DNA of 64,000 bases from JAICMB01 sp963802915 (GTDB lineage Bacteria; Acidobacteriota; Terriglobia; Bryobacterales; Bryobacteraceae): contig CAWDKQ010000021.1 of NCBI GenBank assembly GCA_963802915.1, positions 62,001 to 126,000 of the forward strand, written 5' to 3'. The notes under the pieces are model-generated. The model did no database searches. It had not been told where the DNA came from and saw nothing but the letters and a program-made list of their open reading frames with translations. Shown here piece after piece: positions 27,822 through 35,722 of this stretch. Position 1 is the stretch's first letter; the number at the start of each line of letters is the position of its first letter. The translations under genes were made by a program, and so were the position numbers.

Positions 27822-28274
27822 ATGAGGATCGGCGAACTGGCCAAACGGGCCGGCGTGAGTATTCAGGCGATCCGCTTCTACGAACGGCGGCGCCTCATGC
27901 GGACGCCGCGCCGGACCGCCGCGGGATACCGCTGCTACGCGGACCGCGACTTTGAGACCATCACCCTGATCAAGAAAATGCAGCGATTCGGTTTCAACCT
28001 GACCGAGATTCGCCGCATCCTGCAGCTTTGGATTTTGCCCAGCGATACCGGCTCCGAGTCTCCTTACAAACGGGGCTCGCGCGAGTGCCTTCGGGAGGCG
28101 CTGAAGCTGGGAGAAAAGAAGCTCGAAGCCATGAACGAGCAGATCCGCTCTGCGATTCAAATCCGCGGTGAGTTGGAAGAGGCTGTGAACCAAATCCGCA
28201 GTGGACTCGGCATTCTCGAACCGCGTCCGGCCGCAGCCCTCGGAGTTCCAGCGAGATCGGCGCACAGCCGCTAG
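27822..28274 (+). CDS. MerR family transcriptional regulator
   Basis: A 150-residue protein with the MerR winged HTH (MRIGELAKRAGVSIQAIRFY, then LMRTPRRTAAGYRCY) and a dimerisation coiled coil (LREALKLGEKKLEAMNEQI). The effector-binding end has a single Cys (RECLREA), not the Cys pair of mercury MerR, so the ligand is probably not Hg(II). A MerR-type promoter starts 27 bp after the stop and drives the SnoaL-like gene. Confidence 0.9.
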   Translation: MRIGELAKRAGVSIQAIRFYERRRLMRTPRRTAAGYRCYADRDFETITLIKKMQRFGFNLTEIRRILQLWILPSDTGSESPYKRGSRECLREALKLGEKKLEAMNEQIRSAIQIRGELEEAVNQIRSGLGILEPRPAAALGVPARSAHSR

Positions 28275-28300
28275 CCTCTGGGCGCGGGCAAAACTTCGTC

Positions 28301-28332
28301 TTGACACTATACCTAGGTATAGACCCGATACT
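28301..28332 (+). promoter_or_regulatory. MerR-type promoter/operator with long spacer
   Basis: TTGACA (28301-28306) is a perfect -35. The spacer holds the 16-bp dyad CTATACCTAGGTATAG (28307-28322). The best -10, GATACT (28327-28332), gives a 20-bp spacer. Over-long spacers with a central dyad are the hallmark of promoters that MerR regulators activate by DNA twisting. Confidence 0.8.
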
Positions 28333-28391
28333 GGCCTCGTCGGCAGGAACATGGTTCCTGCCCGATTCATGCAATGGATCAGGAGGCAGTT

Positions 28392-28889
28392 ATGTTTGGC
28401 ATTCATGTGCAGTACGGATTTCTTAGTTTCGGATTGTTGTTCGCAGCCTTCTCCGCATCCGCGACGCCGCCGAGCGATTTGCAGGAGAACAAAGCCGTCG
28501 CGCGCAGGCTTTTTGAGGAAGCGCTGACTCACGCCAAGTGGGACGTCTTTATGGAGATTCACGCCAGCGATTTTGTGGCCCATGCGGGTACAAGATCGGC
28601 GACACTCGCCGAGGACCTCGCATCGGCGAAAGAATGGCACCAGGCGTTCCCGGATGCATTGTGCACGGTGAGCGAGCTGGTCGCGGAGGGAGACTTGGTG
28701 ACGGCGAGCTGGGTATGCAACGGCACCAACTCGGGCGTTGGCCACGGTCTACCTGCAACAGGCAAGACAGTTGCGGTCTCTGGAATTACTATATTTCTCG
28801 TCAAAGACGGAAAGCTGGCGGAGGAGTGGGGCGTGATCGACATGTGGGGACTGCTCAGGCAACTCGGCCTGGCGCCTCCGCTCAAGTAG
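28392..28889 (+). CDS. SnoaL-like ester cyclase / polyketide cyclase-fold protein, exported
   Basis: A 165-residue protein with a signal peptide (FGIHVQYGFLSFGLLFAAF) and a SnoaL-like NTF2 fold: ENKAVARRLFEEALTHAKWD, DFVAHAG, AFPDALCTVSELVAEGDLV and GHGLPATGKTVAVSG. AGGAGG five bases before the ATG at 28392 decides the start. Members hydrolyse or isomerise small molecules, or only bind them. The MerR-type promoter makes it the probable target of the upstream regulator. Confidence 0.85.
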   Translation: MFGIHVQYGFLSFGLLFAAFSASATPPSDLQENKAVARRLFEEALTHAKWDVFMEIHASDFVAHAGTRSATLAEDLASAKEWHQAFPDALCTVSELVAEGDLVTASWVCNGTNSGVGHGLPATGKTVAVSGITIFLVKDGKLAEEWGVIDMWGLLRQLGLAPPLK

Positions 28890-29051
28890 AGAGCCACGAG
28901 AAGCTGAGGTTGTGATTTACGGCAAGCCGAGGGCGCTTCCCACCGCTCGCGGAGCAGCAGCGCGGCAGGTGTAGACTGGATTCGATCCAGCCCAGCCAAT
29001 CGTTCGCGCTGCTGCCGACCGGTTGGACACAACTGCTCACAGGAGGCCATC

Positions 29052-30344
29052 GTGAATTGGACGCGAAGGGGATTTCTCGGATCTCTGCCGGGAGCCGTAG
29101 CAGCCACGTCGTTGGCGGCTCACAGCGAAACGCGGACCGGCCGGGCGCCGATCAAGATCGTCGATCTCAAGTGCGCCATCATCGGCCGCAACCCAACAGT
29201 TCGCATCGTCACCGATCAAGGCATCTCCGGTTACGGCCAAGCCGAGTCCGCCAAGCCGTATCTCAAGCCGATGGTCCTTTTCTATAAGGATTATCTTCTC
29301 GGCGAAGACCCGACGGACGTAAATCGCGTCATGCTGAAGATCCGGCGCATGGGCGCATTCAAGCCCTGGGGATCGGCCGTGAGCGCGATCGAGATCGCCC
29401 TCTGGGACATCGCGGGGCAGGCGGCGGGAGTGCCTGTATACAAATTGTTAGGCGGCAAGATCCGGGACCGCGTCCGCGCCTACAACGGAGCTGTCCGCTT
29501 CCCGATGACCGGCCAAACGCCGCAGGACTACGCCGAGAACATGCTCAAGATGAAAGAGTCCAAGGAGGGCTTCACGCTCATCAAGCAGGCGGTTGGTTTT
29601 CACAATCCGGCGATGATGCAGGCCATACCAGGCGGCTGGTACGACGAGCCGCGGACGGGGCCCCCGCACTCGGAACGCGGTCTGCTCACCGAGCGCGGCC
29701 TCGAACAGATCATCGCGCGCGTGGAAGCCATGAAGAAGGCCCTCGGGGATGAAATCGGTCTGGCTCTCGATTGCGGCCCCGGCTGGACGGTAAAAGACGC
29801 GATCACGTTTGCGCGGGCGCTCGAACCGATGCACATTACCTGGCTCGAAGACATCATCACCGGCGACTATACGCCGTACCCCAACGCCGAAGTCTTTCGG
29901 GAGGTCACCCAGAGCACGTCGCTTCCGATTCACACCGGTGAACAAATTTATCTGCGGGAGAATTTCAAGGATCTGATCGAAAAGCAGGCTGTCAACGTGA
30001 TCGGACCCGACCCGGAAGACGTCGGGGGACTGGCGGAATTGAAGTGGATTGCGGAATATGCCGACCTCCACGGCATCCTGGTGGCTCCCCACGGCGTCTT
30101 CGATGGGTTGATTGGGCTAGCGGCGCACGTGCATCTGGCGGCCGCATTGCCGCAAAACTATATCGCGTTCGAATATCCGGTTGGCCAGCCGGAGTGGTGG
30201 TACGACATCGTCGACGGGCTGCCGAACCCGATCATGAAGCAAGGCTTCATCGACGTCTGGGACCGCCCGGGCCTCGGCGTGACCTTCCGTCTGCAAGCTG
30301 CCAAGGCGCGCCTGGCGGAAGCGGATCGCGGCTTCTTCGACTGA
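29052..30344 (+). CDS. Tat-exported mandelate racemase/muconate lactonizing enzyme family protein
   Basis: A 430-residue enolase-superfamily enzyme. MNWTRRGFLGSLPGAVAAT is a Tat signal. The N-terminal capping domain (RIVTDQGISGYGQAE) precedes the barrel with metal ligands in GLALDCGPGW, ITWLEDI and HTGEQIY, and the late catalytic His in APHGVFDG. The pattern is close to galactonate/gluconate-type acid-sugar dehydratases. AGGAGG precedes the GTG at 29052. Export of an acid-sugar dehydratase is unusual in general but common for such lineages. Confidence 0.85.
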   Translation: MNWTRRGFLGSLPGAVAATSLAAHSETRTGRAPIKIVDLKCAIIGRNPTVRIVTDQGISGYGQAESAKPYLKPMVLFYKDYLLGEDPTDVNRVMLKIRRMGAFKPWGSAVSAIEIALWDIAGQAAGVPVYKLLGGKIRDRVRAYNGAVRFPMTGQTPQDYAENMLKMKESKEGFTLIKQAVGFHNPAMMQAIPGGWYDEPRTGPPHSERGLLTERGLEQIIARVEAMKKALGDEIGLALDCGPGWTVKDAITFARALEPMHITWLEDIITGDYTPYPNAEVFREVTQSTSLPIHTGEQIYLRENFKDLIEKQAVNVIGPDPEDVGGLAELKWIAEYADLHGILVAPHGVFDGLIGLAAHVHLAAALPQNYIAFEYPVGQPEWWYDIVDGLPNPIMKQGFIDVWDRPGLGVTFRLQAAKARLAEADRGFFD

Positions 30345-30457
30345 TCCGCGCCGAGCCGCCATCCAGGTGCTCCGTCGAGACCAATTGAACCCGATCGCTA
30401 TCATCATGACGCAGACCATGAGGAACTTAGCCACAGCTTTCGCGTCAACAACGGACT

Positions 30458-30961
30458 ATGAATATGGCGAACGCAACAGACCAACACCTAATTGAGGTTC
30501 TGCTGGACTCGTGGGATCGGAACAACACCATCCTTCTCAACCTGCTCAGCATCCTACCCGAGGGTGCGCTTGAGGTTAGGGCGACGGAGGACGGTCCATC
30601 CATTGCGGAGCTGTTCACACACATCCACTACGTACGGCTTGTATTCGTCTTCGAAGACGCCCCTGAGTTCGCCAAAAAGATGCCTGAGGAAGAATGGGTG
30701 GCGGAACATGACCTGGGACGCATCGCGCAGATGCTGAATGAGAGCGCCAAGGCGGTGCGCGATGCGGTAAAGAGCAGGTTGGAGACAGGCCGGGACATGG
30801 ACCTTCACTACGACCACCCGATCCTCCTGCTCCAGCACATGATCTGGCACGAAGGCTACCATCACGGCCAAATTAAGTTGGCCCTCAAGCTGGCAGGCCG
30901 CCCAATTACCGACAAAGAGGCGGGGCTGGTCACCTGGAGTGTCTGGATGCGAAAGAAGTGA
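30458..30961 (+). CDS. DinB family protein
   Basis: A 167-residue four-helix-bundle protein of the DinB/YfiT superfamily. Metal-binding histidines are visible in ELFTHIHYVRL (helix 2) and HEGYHHGQIKLAL (helix 4), the spacing that binds Zn or Ni. Family members include bacillithiol- and mycothiol-dependent transferases, but most are uncharacterised. The ATG at 30458 or 30464 could be the start. Its stop lies 16 bp from the tRNA-derived repeat that marks the left end of the island. Confidence 0.87.
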   Translation: MNMANATDQHLIEVLLDSWDRNNTILLNLLSILPEGALEVRATEDGPSIAELFTHIHYVRLVFVFEDAPEFAKKMPEEEWVAEHDLGRIAQMLNESAKAVRDAVKSRLETGRDMDLHYDHPILLLQHMIWHEGYHHGQIKLALKLAGRPITDKEAGLVTWSVWMRKK

Positions 30962-30976
30962 ATTAAACGAGGTAGC

Positions 30977-31022
30977 TTGGTGGACCTGGTGAGATTCGAA
31001 CTCACGACCTCTTCCATGCCAT
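30977..31022. repeat. Left attachment-site copy (tRNA-Ala 3' half)
   Basis: The 46 bases match 33590-33635 exactly and correspond to the tRNA-Ala from the anticodon loop through CCA (minus strand). The rest of the tRNA is absent here, as expected for the distal att copy of an integrated island. Confidence 0.88.
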
Positions 31023-31085
31023 TTAAGAAATATCAATCACTTGCAGACAGTTTGGCGCAAAACAAAAGACTTAGCAGGAGGCGAC

Positions 31086-31151
31086 GTGGACTCCGGTGGA
31101 CGCCACGGAGGCCGCTTCCACATCTGGACTCCACGCGGACTCCGGGACTCC
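31086..31151. repeat. Four GGACTCC repeats at the island's left end
   Basis: GGACTCC occurs at 31088-31094, 31126-31132, 31137-31143 and 31145-31151. The same heptamer recurs at the right end (33502-33508, 33513-33519, and inverted at 33479-33485). The clustering just inside both att copies fits recombinase or excisionase arm sites, which is inference. Confidence 0.55.
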
Positions 31152-31204
31152 ACATGGGACGGCACGCAGCGTGCTTTCACGCGCGCGGTTGCAGGCCGTC
31201 GTGA

Positions 31205-31230
31205 TTGTTGTCTGCTCGAGCAGACAACAA
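31205..31230. promoter_or_regulatory. 26-bp perfect palindrome upstream of the toxin-antitoxin pair
   Basis: The left half TTGTTGTCTGCTC (31205-31217) is followed at once by its exact reverse complement. There is no loop and no T-tract, so it is not a terminator. It lies about 100 bp before the toxin gene and is probably the operator bound by the HTH antitoxin dimer. Confidence 0.65.
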
Positions 31231-31333
31231 ATGATTTCTCTATAAGGATGATGCCCACGTGGAGCGGTGACCGCCTTCGCGGCTTCGCAAGCAAACTTGC
31301 GCTTTCGCAATATTGCGAATAGACTGGGATCGA

Positions 31334-31702
31334 GTGTCCAAGACCAGAGTCGCCCTCTACCGGGAGGAAGACGGATCATGCCCGTTCATCGAGTGGTTCG
31401 ACAAGTTACCGGCGAAAGTGCAGGACAAGTGCTACCTCCGGTTGGAGCGCCTGCGCGAGATGGGCCACGAACTGCGTCGGCCCGAAGCGGACTTCCTGCG
31501 CGACGGCATCTACGAACTGCGCGTCAGCCTGGGAGGCGTTCATCACCGGATCCTGTACTTCTTCCACGGCGCGATTGCGGCCGTGGTCTCCCACGGTCTT
31601 GTGAAAGAGCGGGTGGTCCCGCCGAAAGAGATCGATCACGCCGTCGAGCGCAAGAAGCGGTTTGAGGCGAATCCGGCGAAGCACACTTATGAGGAGGCTT
31701 GA
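31334..31702 (+). CDS. RelE/HigB-type toxin (phage Gp49-like family)
   Basis: A 122-residue protein of the RelE-fold Gp49/HigB family: VALYREEDGSCPFIEWFDKLP, VQDKCYLRLERLREMGHELRRP, GIYELRVSLGGVHHRILYFF and a basic tail (ERKKRFEANP). HigB toxins cleave mRNA at the ribosome. GTG at 31334 is preferred; the frame opens at a TTG at 31313. It is the first gene of a toxin-then-antitoxin pair, the order typical of HigBA, with the antitoxin start 1 bp after its stop. Confidence 0.88.
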   Translation: MSKTRVALYREEDGSCPFIEWFDKLPAKVQDKCYLRLERLREMGHELRRPEADFLRDGIYELRVSLGGVHHRILYFFHGAIAAVVSHGLVKERVVPPKEIDHAVERKKRFEANPAKHTYEEA

Positions 31703-31703
31703 A

Positions 31704-32027
31704 ATGGACAAAGAAGCGCTGAAACCGACCAGCGACGCGGTGGAGATCCTTCACCGCCGGACCTACGAAGGCAAACCAGCCCGAATGAAGAACCTGGAAG
31801 AGGCGCGCGCGAATGAAGAGATCGCCCGCAAAATCCAGGAACTGAGGGCAGCGGCGGCCCTTACCCAGACTCAGCTTGCCAAGCTCATCGGCACCACCGC
31901 ATCGGTCATCTGCCGCCTTGAGGACGCCGATTATGAGGGCCACTCCCTGGCGATGTTGCGCAGGATAGCGGGCGCGTTGAATCAGCGGGTCGAGATCCGT
32001 TTTGTACCGATCCGGCGTTCGGCATAG
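31704..32027 (+). CDS. XRE-family antitoxin (HigA-like)
   Basis: A 107-residue protein. Residues about 50-100 form an XRE helix-turn-helix (IQELRAAAALTQTQLAKLIG, TASVICRLEDADYEGHSLAM). The preceding stretch (NLEEARANEEIARKIQ) probably binds the toxin. GAGGAGG, six bases before the ATG, is a strong SD that would give more antitoxin than toxin. It likely represses its own operon at the 26-bp palindrome. Confidence 0.88.
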   Translation: MDKEALKPTSDAVEILHRRTYEGKPARMKNLEEARANEEIARKIQELRAAAALTQTQLAKLIGTTASVICRLEDADYEGHSLAMLRRIAGALNQRVEIRFVPIRRSA

Positions 32028-32186
32028 GTAAGGAGACCGCCCCTCGTGACCTGTCGGGAGGTGAGAGATGGCGCTTAAGGCGGCAGAAGTTTCGGCGGAT
32101 TGCAGGAACGCACTCGATCTTCTGCAAGAAGCAACGCGGCTTCCAGGACCCGATAGCGGCCTGAGGCCGGCACCTGCGAAAATTGT

Positions 32187-33476
32187 ATGGGACTCGAAAT
32201 GCTCAGCGATAACCCATCCAGTGGGATGGAGCGGGGACTGTTGGTTGAACGATTCATCGGCAACTTCAGTTCCCAGTTCTTCATGAAGGGCTTCGTGTAC
32301 ATAAACGTCAAGTACACGTCTGGAGGGCAGCTTAAATCCCACCCCGCCGATCTGCTTTTTGTACTCGACGATGAGTGTATTGTCGTCAGCGTCAAAGGAA
32401 CTGACGGGCAGCAGAAGTCGGAAGAGAAGCTGAAACTGTGGCTCAAGAAGAAAACGCGGGATGGAAGCCAAGCAGCCAAGGTCGGCATTCAGCGTCTCCA
32501 GATTCCATTCAGCGCGGAGAATCTGTGGGGCGAGCACAAAGACTTTCAGCCGGGCAGCCTTAAGGCGCGTTGTGGAATTTGCGTGCTTGAATGCTCCCAG
32601 GAGCCCTTCAAAGCGATTGATTTCGAGATCAGTCAACCGGAATGTGCCGTGCCGATTCACGTCCTGTCTGCCAACGACCTCCTGAACGCGACTCTTTGGC
32701 TTGGTTCCGTCTGGGACGTTTTTCAATACTTCGACAAACGAGCGACCATCCGCACCAGCTTCACCGGAATAAACGGCGAGCGTTTTCCGTTGGCTTACTA
32801 CGTCTTGAAGGCCCACGAGTTTAGCGGCTACGCAAGCGCGGACAGCGAGGAACTTGGAGCACAGTTTCAGCTCCACATGCTCGACAACCTCGGGAAATAC
32901 TCCGAGCGCGATCGCCTCTCCCAGTACGTGAACTCGATCATTCACGCATTGCACACACGCCACCCTGAATTGGAGTCGTTCGTGCCGCGAGAGTTCTGCA
33001 GGGACATAGAGCCTGCGGAGGGTAGAACCGCGTACCTGAAGATGGCAGCCATGCTGAATGGTCTGCCAAGTTCGAACAAGGCATACATCGGACGACGATT
33101 ACATGACATGTTGATCGGCCTGAAAGGGACGGGCAAGTGCGGGTGTGTCGCTCATAAACGCTTATACGAGGAAACCGTATTCGTCTTTTGCGGGTTCTCT
33201 AAGATGTCGCGAACGGAGCGCATCAGGAACATGAATACGCTCGTGGAGGCGGCGCTGCTGAAATATAGCGTCAGCGAAGCCCTAGGAATCGCAATTGACG
33301 CGGATGACGAAGCGACGGGCTACGACCTGCGTTGGGTGCGCGGTACGCCCGTGGCAACTCTTGAGCTCGCGAGACTCGCTGAAGCGGTCTTTGGCCGCAC
33401 TATGGAAACCTCCATTGCCAACCCGTTCGGTGAAGCCCGGCCTTGCACGCCACCGGAAAAACCGCTAGAGCGCTAG
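32187..33476 (+). CDS. Uncharacterised protein with a PD-(D/E)XK-like N-terminal region (island cargo)
   Basis: A 429-residue protein I do not recognise as a family. Residues about 14-75 (ERGLLVERFIGNF; HPADLLFVLDDECIVVSVKG) have the order helix-Glu, Asp, x-x-Lys seen in PD-(D/E)XK nucleases, with Ser in place of the usual acidic residue before V-K, so activity is uncertain. The middle and C-terminus are mixed alpha/beta with several cysteines (RCGICVLEC, GTGKCGCVAH). The ATG at 32187 has no SD. A strong SD and ATG at 32068 open another frame that overlaps it, so a frameshifted longer N-terminus is possible. Position in the island suggests a defence role. Confidence 0.5.
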   Translation: MGLEMLSDNPSSGMERGLLVERFIGNFSSQFFMKGFVYINVKYTSGGQLKSHPADLLFVLDDECIVVSVKGTDGQQKSEEKLKLWLKKKTRDGSQAAKVGIQRLQIPFSAENLWGEHKDFQPGSLKARCGICVLECSQEPFKAIDFEISQPECAVPIHVLSANDLLNATLWLGSVWDVFQYFDKRATIRTSFTGINGERFPLAYYVLKAHEFSGYASADSEELGAQFQLHMLDNLGKYSERDRLSQYVNSIIHALHTRHPELESFVPREFCRDIEPAEGRTAYLKMAAMLNGLPSSNKAYIGRRLHDMLIGLKGTGKCGCVAHKRLYEETVFVFCGFSKMSRTERIRNMNTLVEAALLKYSVSEALGIAIDADDEATGYDLRWVRGTPVATLELARLAEAVFGRTMETSIANPFGEARPCTPPEKPLER

Positions 33477-33478
33477 CT

Positions 33479-33519
33479 GGAGTCCAAATTTTGGCGAGTT
33501 TGGACTCCAAATGGACTCC
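33479..33519. repeat. GGACTCC repeats at the island's right end
   Basis: Direct copies lie at 33502-33508 and 33513-33519 and an inverted copy (GGAGTCC) at 33479-33485, between the cargo gene and the tRNA. They mirror the cluster at the left end. Confidence 0.55.
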
Positions 33520-33589
33520 GCGTGACCTCTTCCGCGACGTGGAAGGGCGCAAGCATTTTCGTAAGTCTATGTTTTAGTTGGGCTTTGTT

Positions 33590-33635
33590 TTGGTGGACCT
33601 GGTGAGATTCGAACTCACGACCTCTTCCATGCCAT
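33590..33635. repeat. Right attachment-site copy (inside tRNA-Ala)
   Basis: Identical to 30977-31022 over 46 bp. This copy lies within the intact tRNA-Ala, from its CCA end to the anticodon loop, so integration preserved the tRNA. Confidence 0.88.
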
Positions 33636-33666
33636 GGAAGCGCGCTCCCAACTGCGCCACAGGCCC
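33591..33666 (-). tRNA. tRNA-Ala (anticodon GGC), CCA encoded
   Basis: Read on the minus strand, the acceptor stem GGGCCTG pairs with CAGGTCC (one G-U) and is followed by A and an encoded CCA. The D arm is TGGCGCAGTTGGGAGCGC. The anticodon arm CTTCC-ATGGCAT-GGAAG places GGC in the loop, and GTTCGAAT is the T loop. All arms fold normally. Its 3' half is the integration site of the mini-island. Confidence 0.95.
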
Positions 33667-33768
33667 ATCCGGGGATAAGTCGATCGTTTACCAATATATC
33701 ACAGCTCCCCTTTACCTCCGCGATGACAACGGTAACCACGGCAAGGGACCCTATACTAAGAGATATCG

Positions 33769-34605
33769 ATGCACTTTCTGCTGTTCTTCGCGATGTTCGC
33801 CGCCCCTTCCAATAACGCCGTCGTGGTCCAACCGGTTGCCAATATGTACTCGAAAGCGACCACCGACGCCGACGTCGTCTCACAGGCGGTCTACGCAACG
33901 AATGTCACGATTCTGGATCAGGACGGCGCTTGGCTGAAGGTCCGCACTCCCGACGAATACGACGGTTGGATGCCGCAGACAGCCGTCCTGCGCACGCAAC
34001 CCTACGCCAAGGGCACCCACATCGCCCAGGTCGAGGCGTTGTTCGCCAACCTCTATCGCGAGACGAACATCACAAAGCACCAGCCCGTGATTACGATCCC
34101 CTTCGAATCGCGATTAGAGATCATCGGCGACCCTCAGGAAGGCGGCCGCTGGCTCCAGGTCAGGCTCCCAGACGATCGTTCCGCCTGGATACAAACCGGT
34201 GATGTCACCACGACGCCGCATAGCAACGTCAGCATCGCCGAATTAATCGATTGGAGCAAACGCTTCATCGGGCTTCCTTATTTGTGGGGAGGCACCTCGA
34301 CTTACGGCTACGACTGCTCGGGATTCATGCAGATGCTATGCCGCAGACGCGGCTATTTCCTTCCCCGCGACGCCGGCCCGCAAGCGAAATGGGAAGGCGC
34401 AAAGCCGGTTGAGAAGACAGAACTGGTGCCCGGCGATCTGCTCTATTTCGGGTCGTCGCCACAGCACATCACGCACACCGGGATGTACATCGGCAGTGGA
34501 CAGTTCATCAACGCAACGGCTCATGAACATCCCACGGTGCAGATCGACAACCTGAACGAAGAGCATTGGACGAAGCTGCTGGTCGCAGCGACACGAATCA
34601 AATGA
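33769..34605 (+). CDS. NlpC/P60 family peptidase with SH3-like domains
   Basis: A 278-residue exported protein (short signal MHFLLFFAMFA) with two bacterial SH3-like segments (VANMYSKATTDADVVSQ; ALFANLYRETNITKHQP) and a C-terminal NlpC/P60 domain with the catalytic Cys in YGYDCSGFMQML and His in ITHTGMYIG. It resembles YkfC-type gamma-D-glutamyl-L-diamino acid endopeptidases that trim cell-wall peptides. Its stop overlaps the next start (ATGA), linking it to the epimerase in one pathway. Confidence 0.9.
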   Translation: MHFLLFFAMFAAPSNNAVVVQPVANMYSKATTDADVVSQAVYATNVTILDQDGAWLKVRTPDEYDGWMPQTAVLRTQPYAKGTHIAQVEALFANLYRETNITKHQPVITIPFESRLEIIGDPQEGGRWLQVRLPDDRSAWIQTGDVTTTPHSNVSIAELIDWSKRFIGLPYLWGGTSTYGYDCSGFMQMLCRRRGYFLPRDAGPQAKWEGAKPVEKTELVPGDLLYFGSSPQHITHTGMYIGSGQFINATAHEHPTVQIDNLNEEHWTKLLVAATRIK

Positions 34606-35696
34606 ATCGACGAGATCTTCTGAAATCAACCGCCATTGCCGCAACGGCATCGCTCTCTAAAGCCGCGAGCGCCTCAACCGGATCCGCGAAATTCGAATCC
34701 GAGATCATGCGCATCAACCTACGGCATACGTGGACCACCACCATGTCGTCGAGTGCGTATCGCGATACGATTTACACCCGCTATACCCGCGACGGCATCA
34801 CCGGCCACGGCGAGGGTGCGCCCATCGTGCGTTACAACGAAAGCGCGGAATCCGGACGCAAAGCCGTCGAATCGGTTCACGATCTGCTCACAGCCGCCGA
34901 CCCGTGGCAATTCGAGAAGATCATGGCGCAAGTCTTCGAGCGTATCCACGGCGAGTACGCCGGTAAAGCGGCCATCGACATCGCCCTCATGGATTGGGTG
35001 GGGCAGAAGCTCGGCGTGCCACTTTATCGCTACTTCGGGCTCGACCCCAATGACACGCCGATCACAACGTTCTCAATCGGTATCGACACTCCAGAGGTCA
35101 CTATCCAGAAGGTAAAGGAAGCGGCTGCGTACCCGATTCTGAAGGTCAAAGTCGGCCTGGATTCCGACGAAGCCACCATCAATGCTATCCGCAGCGTCAC
35201 CGACAAACCGATTCGCGTAGATGCGAACGAGGGCTGGAAAGACCGCGAAGTCGCAGTCCGCAAGATCGACTGGCTTTCGAAAAAGGGCGTAGAGTTCGTC
35301 GAACAGCCCATGGCCGCCGACCGCCTCGAAGATATGCGCTGGATCAAACAGCGCTCCAGTCTGCCATTGATCGGCGATGAATCCGCGCAACGCGCCAGCG
35401 ATATCCCGAAGCTGGTCGGCATTTTCAATGGCATCAACGTGAAGCTCGACAAAGCCGGTGGAATTCTCGAAGCATATAAAGAGATTCAGATCGCCAAAGC
35501 CCTCGGATTCAAAACGATGCTCGGCTGCATGGTATCCACATCGGTTTCCGTAACCGCCGCGGCACATCTTTCCCCGCTGGTAAACTATGCGGATCTGGAT
35601 GGCAATCTGCTGATCTCGAACGACCCGTTCACCGGAGTCCTGGTCCGGAACGGCAAGCTGATTTTGCCGGATCGGCCGGGACTGGGATTGAAGTAG
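34602..35696 (+). CDS. Dipeptide epimerase (L-Ala-D/L-Glu epimerase type), Tat signal
   Basis: A 364-residue enolase-superfamily enzyme. MNRRDLLKSTAIAATASL is a Tat-like signal. KVKVG supplies the catalytic Lys, and RVDANEGW, FVEQPM and IGDESA the three metal ligands, with KLDKAGG the second-face Lys; this K-D-E-D-K set defines dipeptide epimerases. It should convert L-Ala-D-Glu from murein to L-Ala-L-Glu. The start at 34602 overlaps the NlpC/P60 stop, and together the two form a murein peptide degradation operon. Confidence 0.9.
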   Translation: MNRRDLLKSTAIAATASLSKAASASTGSAKFESEIMRINLRHTWTTTMSSSAYRDTIYTRYTRDGITGHGEGAPIVRYNESAESGRKAVESVHDLLTAADPWQFEKIMAQVFERIHGEYAGKAAIDIALMDWVGQKLGVPLYRYFGLDPNDTPITTFSIGIDTPEVTIQKVKEAAAYPILKVKVGLDSDEATINAIRSVTDKPIRVDANEGWKDREVAVRKIDWLSKKGVEFVEQPMAADRLEDMRWIKQRSSLPLIGDESAQRASDIPKLVGIFNGINVKLDKAGGILEAYKEIQIAKALGFKTMLGCMVSTSVSVTAAAHLSPLVNYADLDGNLLISNDPFTGVLVRNGKLILPDRPGLGLK

Positions 35697-35722
35697 CGAG
35701 GCCTGATAACCTAGGAAGTACA

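Larger units (their letters stand above)
30977..33635. mobile_element. tRNA-Ala-integrated mini-island, about 2.66 kb, no integrase
   Basis: A 46-bp direct repeat (30977-31022 and 33590-33635), identical over its whole length, bounds this segment. The right copy is the 3' half of an intact tRNA-Ala gene and the left copy is an orphan. This is the footprint of site-specific integration into a tRNA 3' end. The cargo is a HigBA-like pair and a putative PD-(D/E)XK protein. No recombinase gene lies inside, so the element is either a remnant or is mobilised in trans. Confidence 0.8.

Noticed and set aside
30977..31204. Small plus-strand frame beginning VDLVRFELTTSSMP
   Set aside because: It is the translated antisense of the tRNA-Ala 3' half, a well-known false gene; the same string appears at 33.6 kb.
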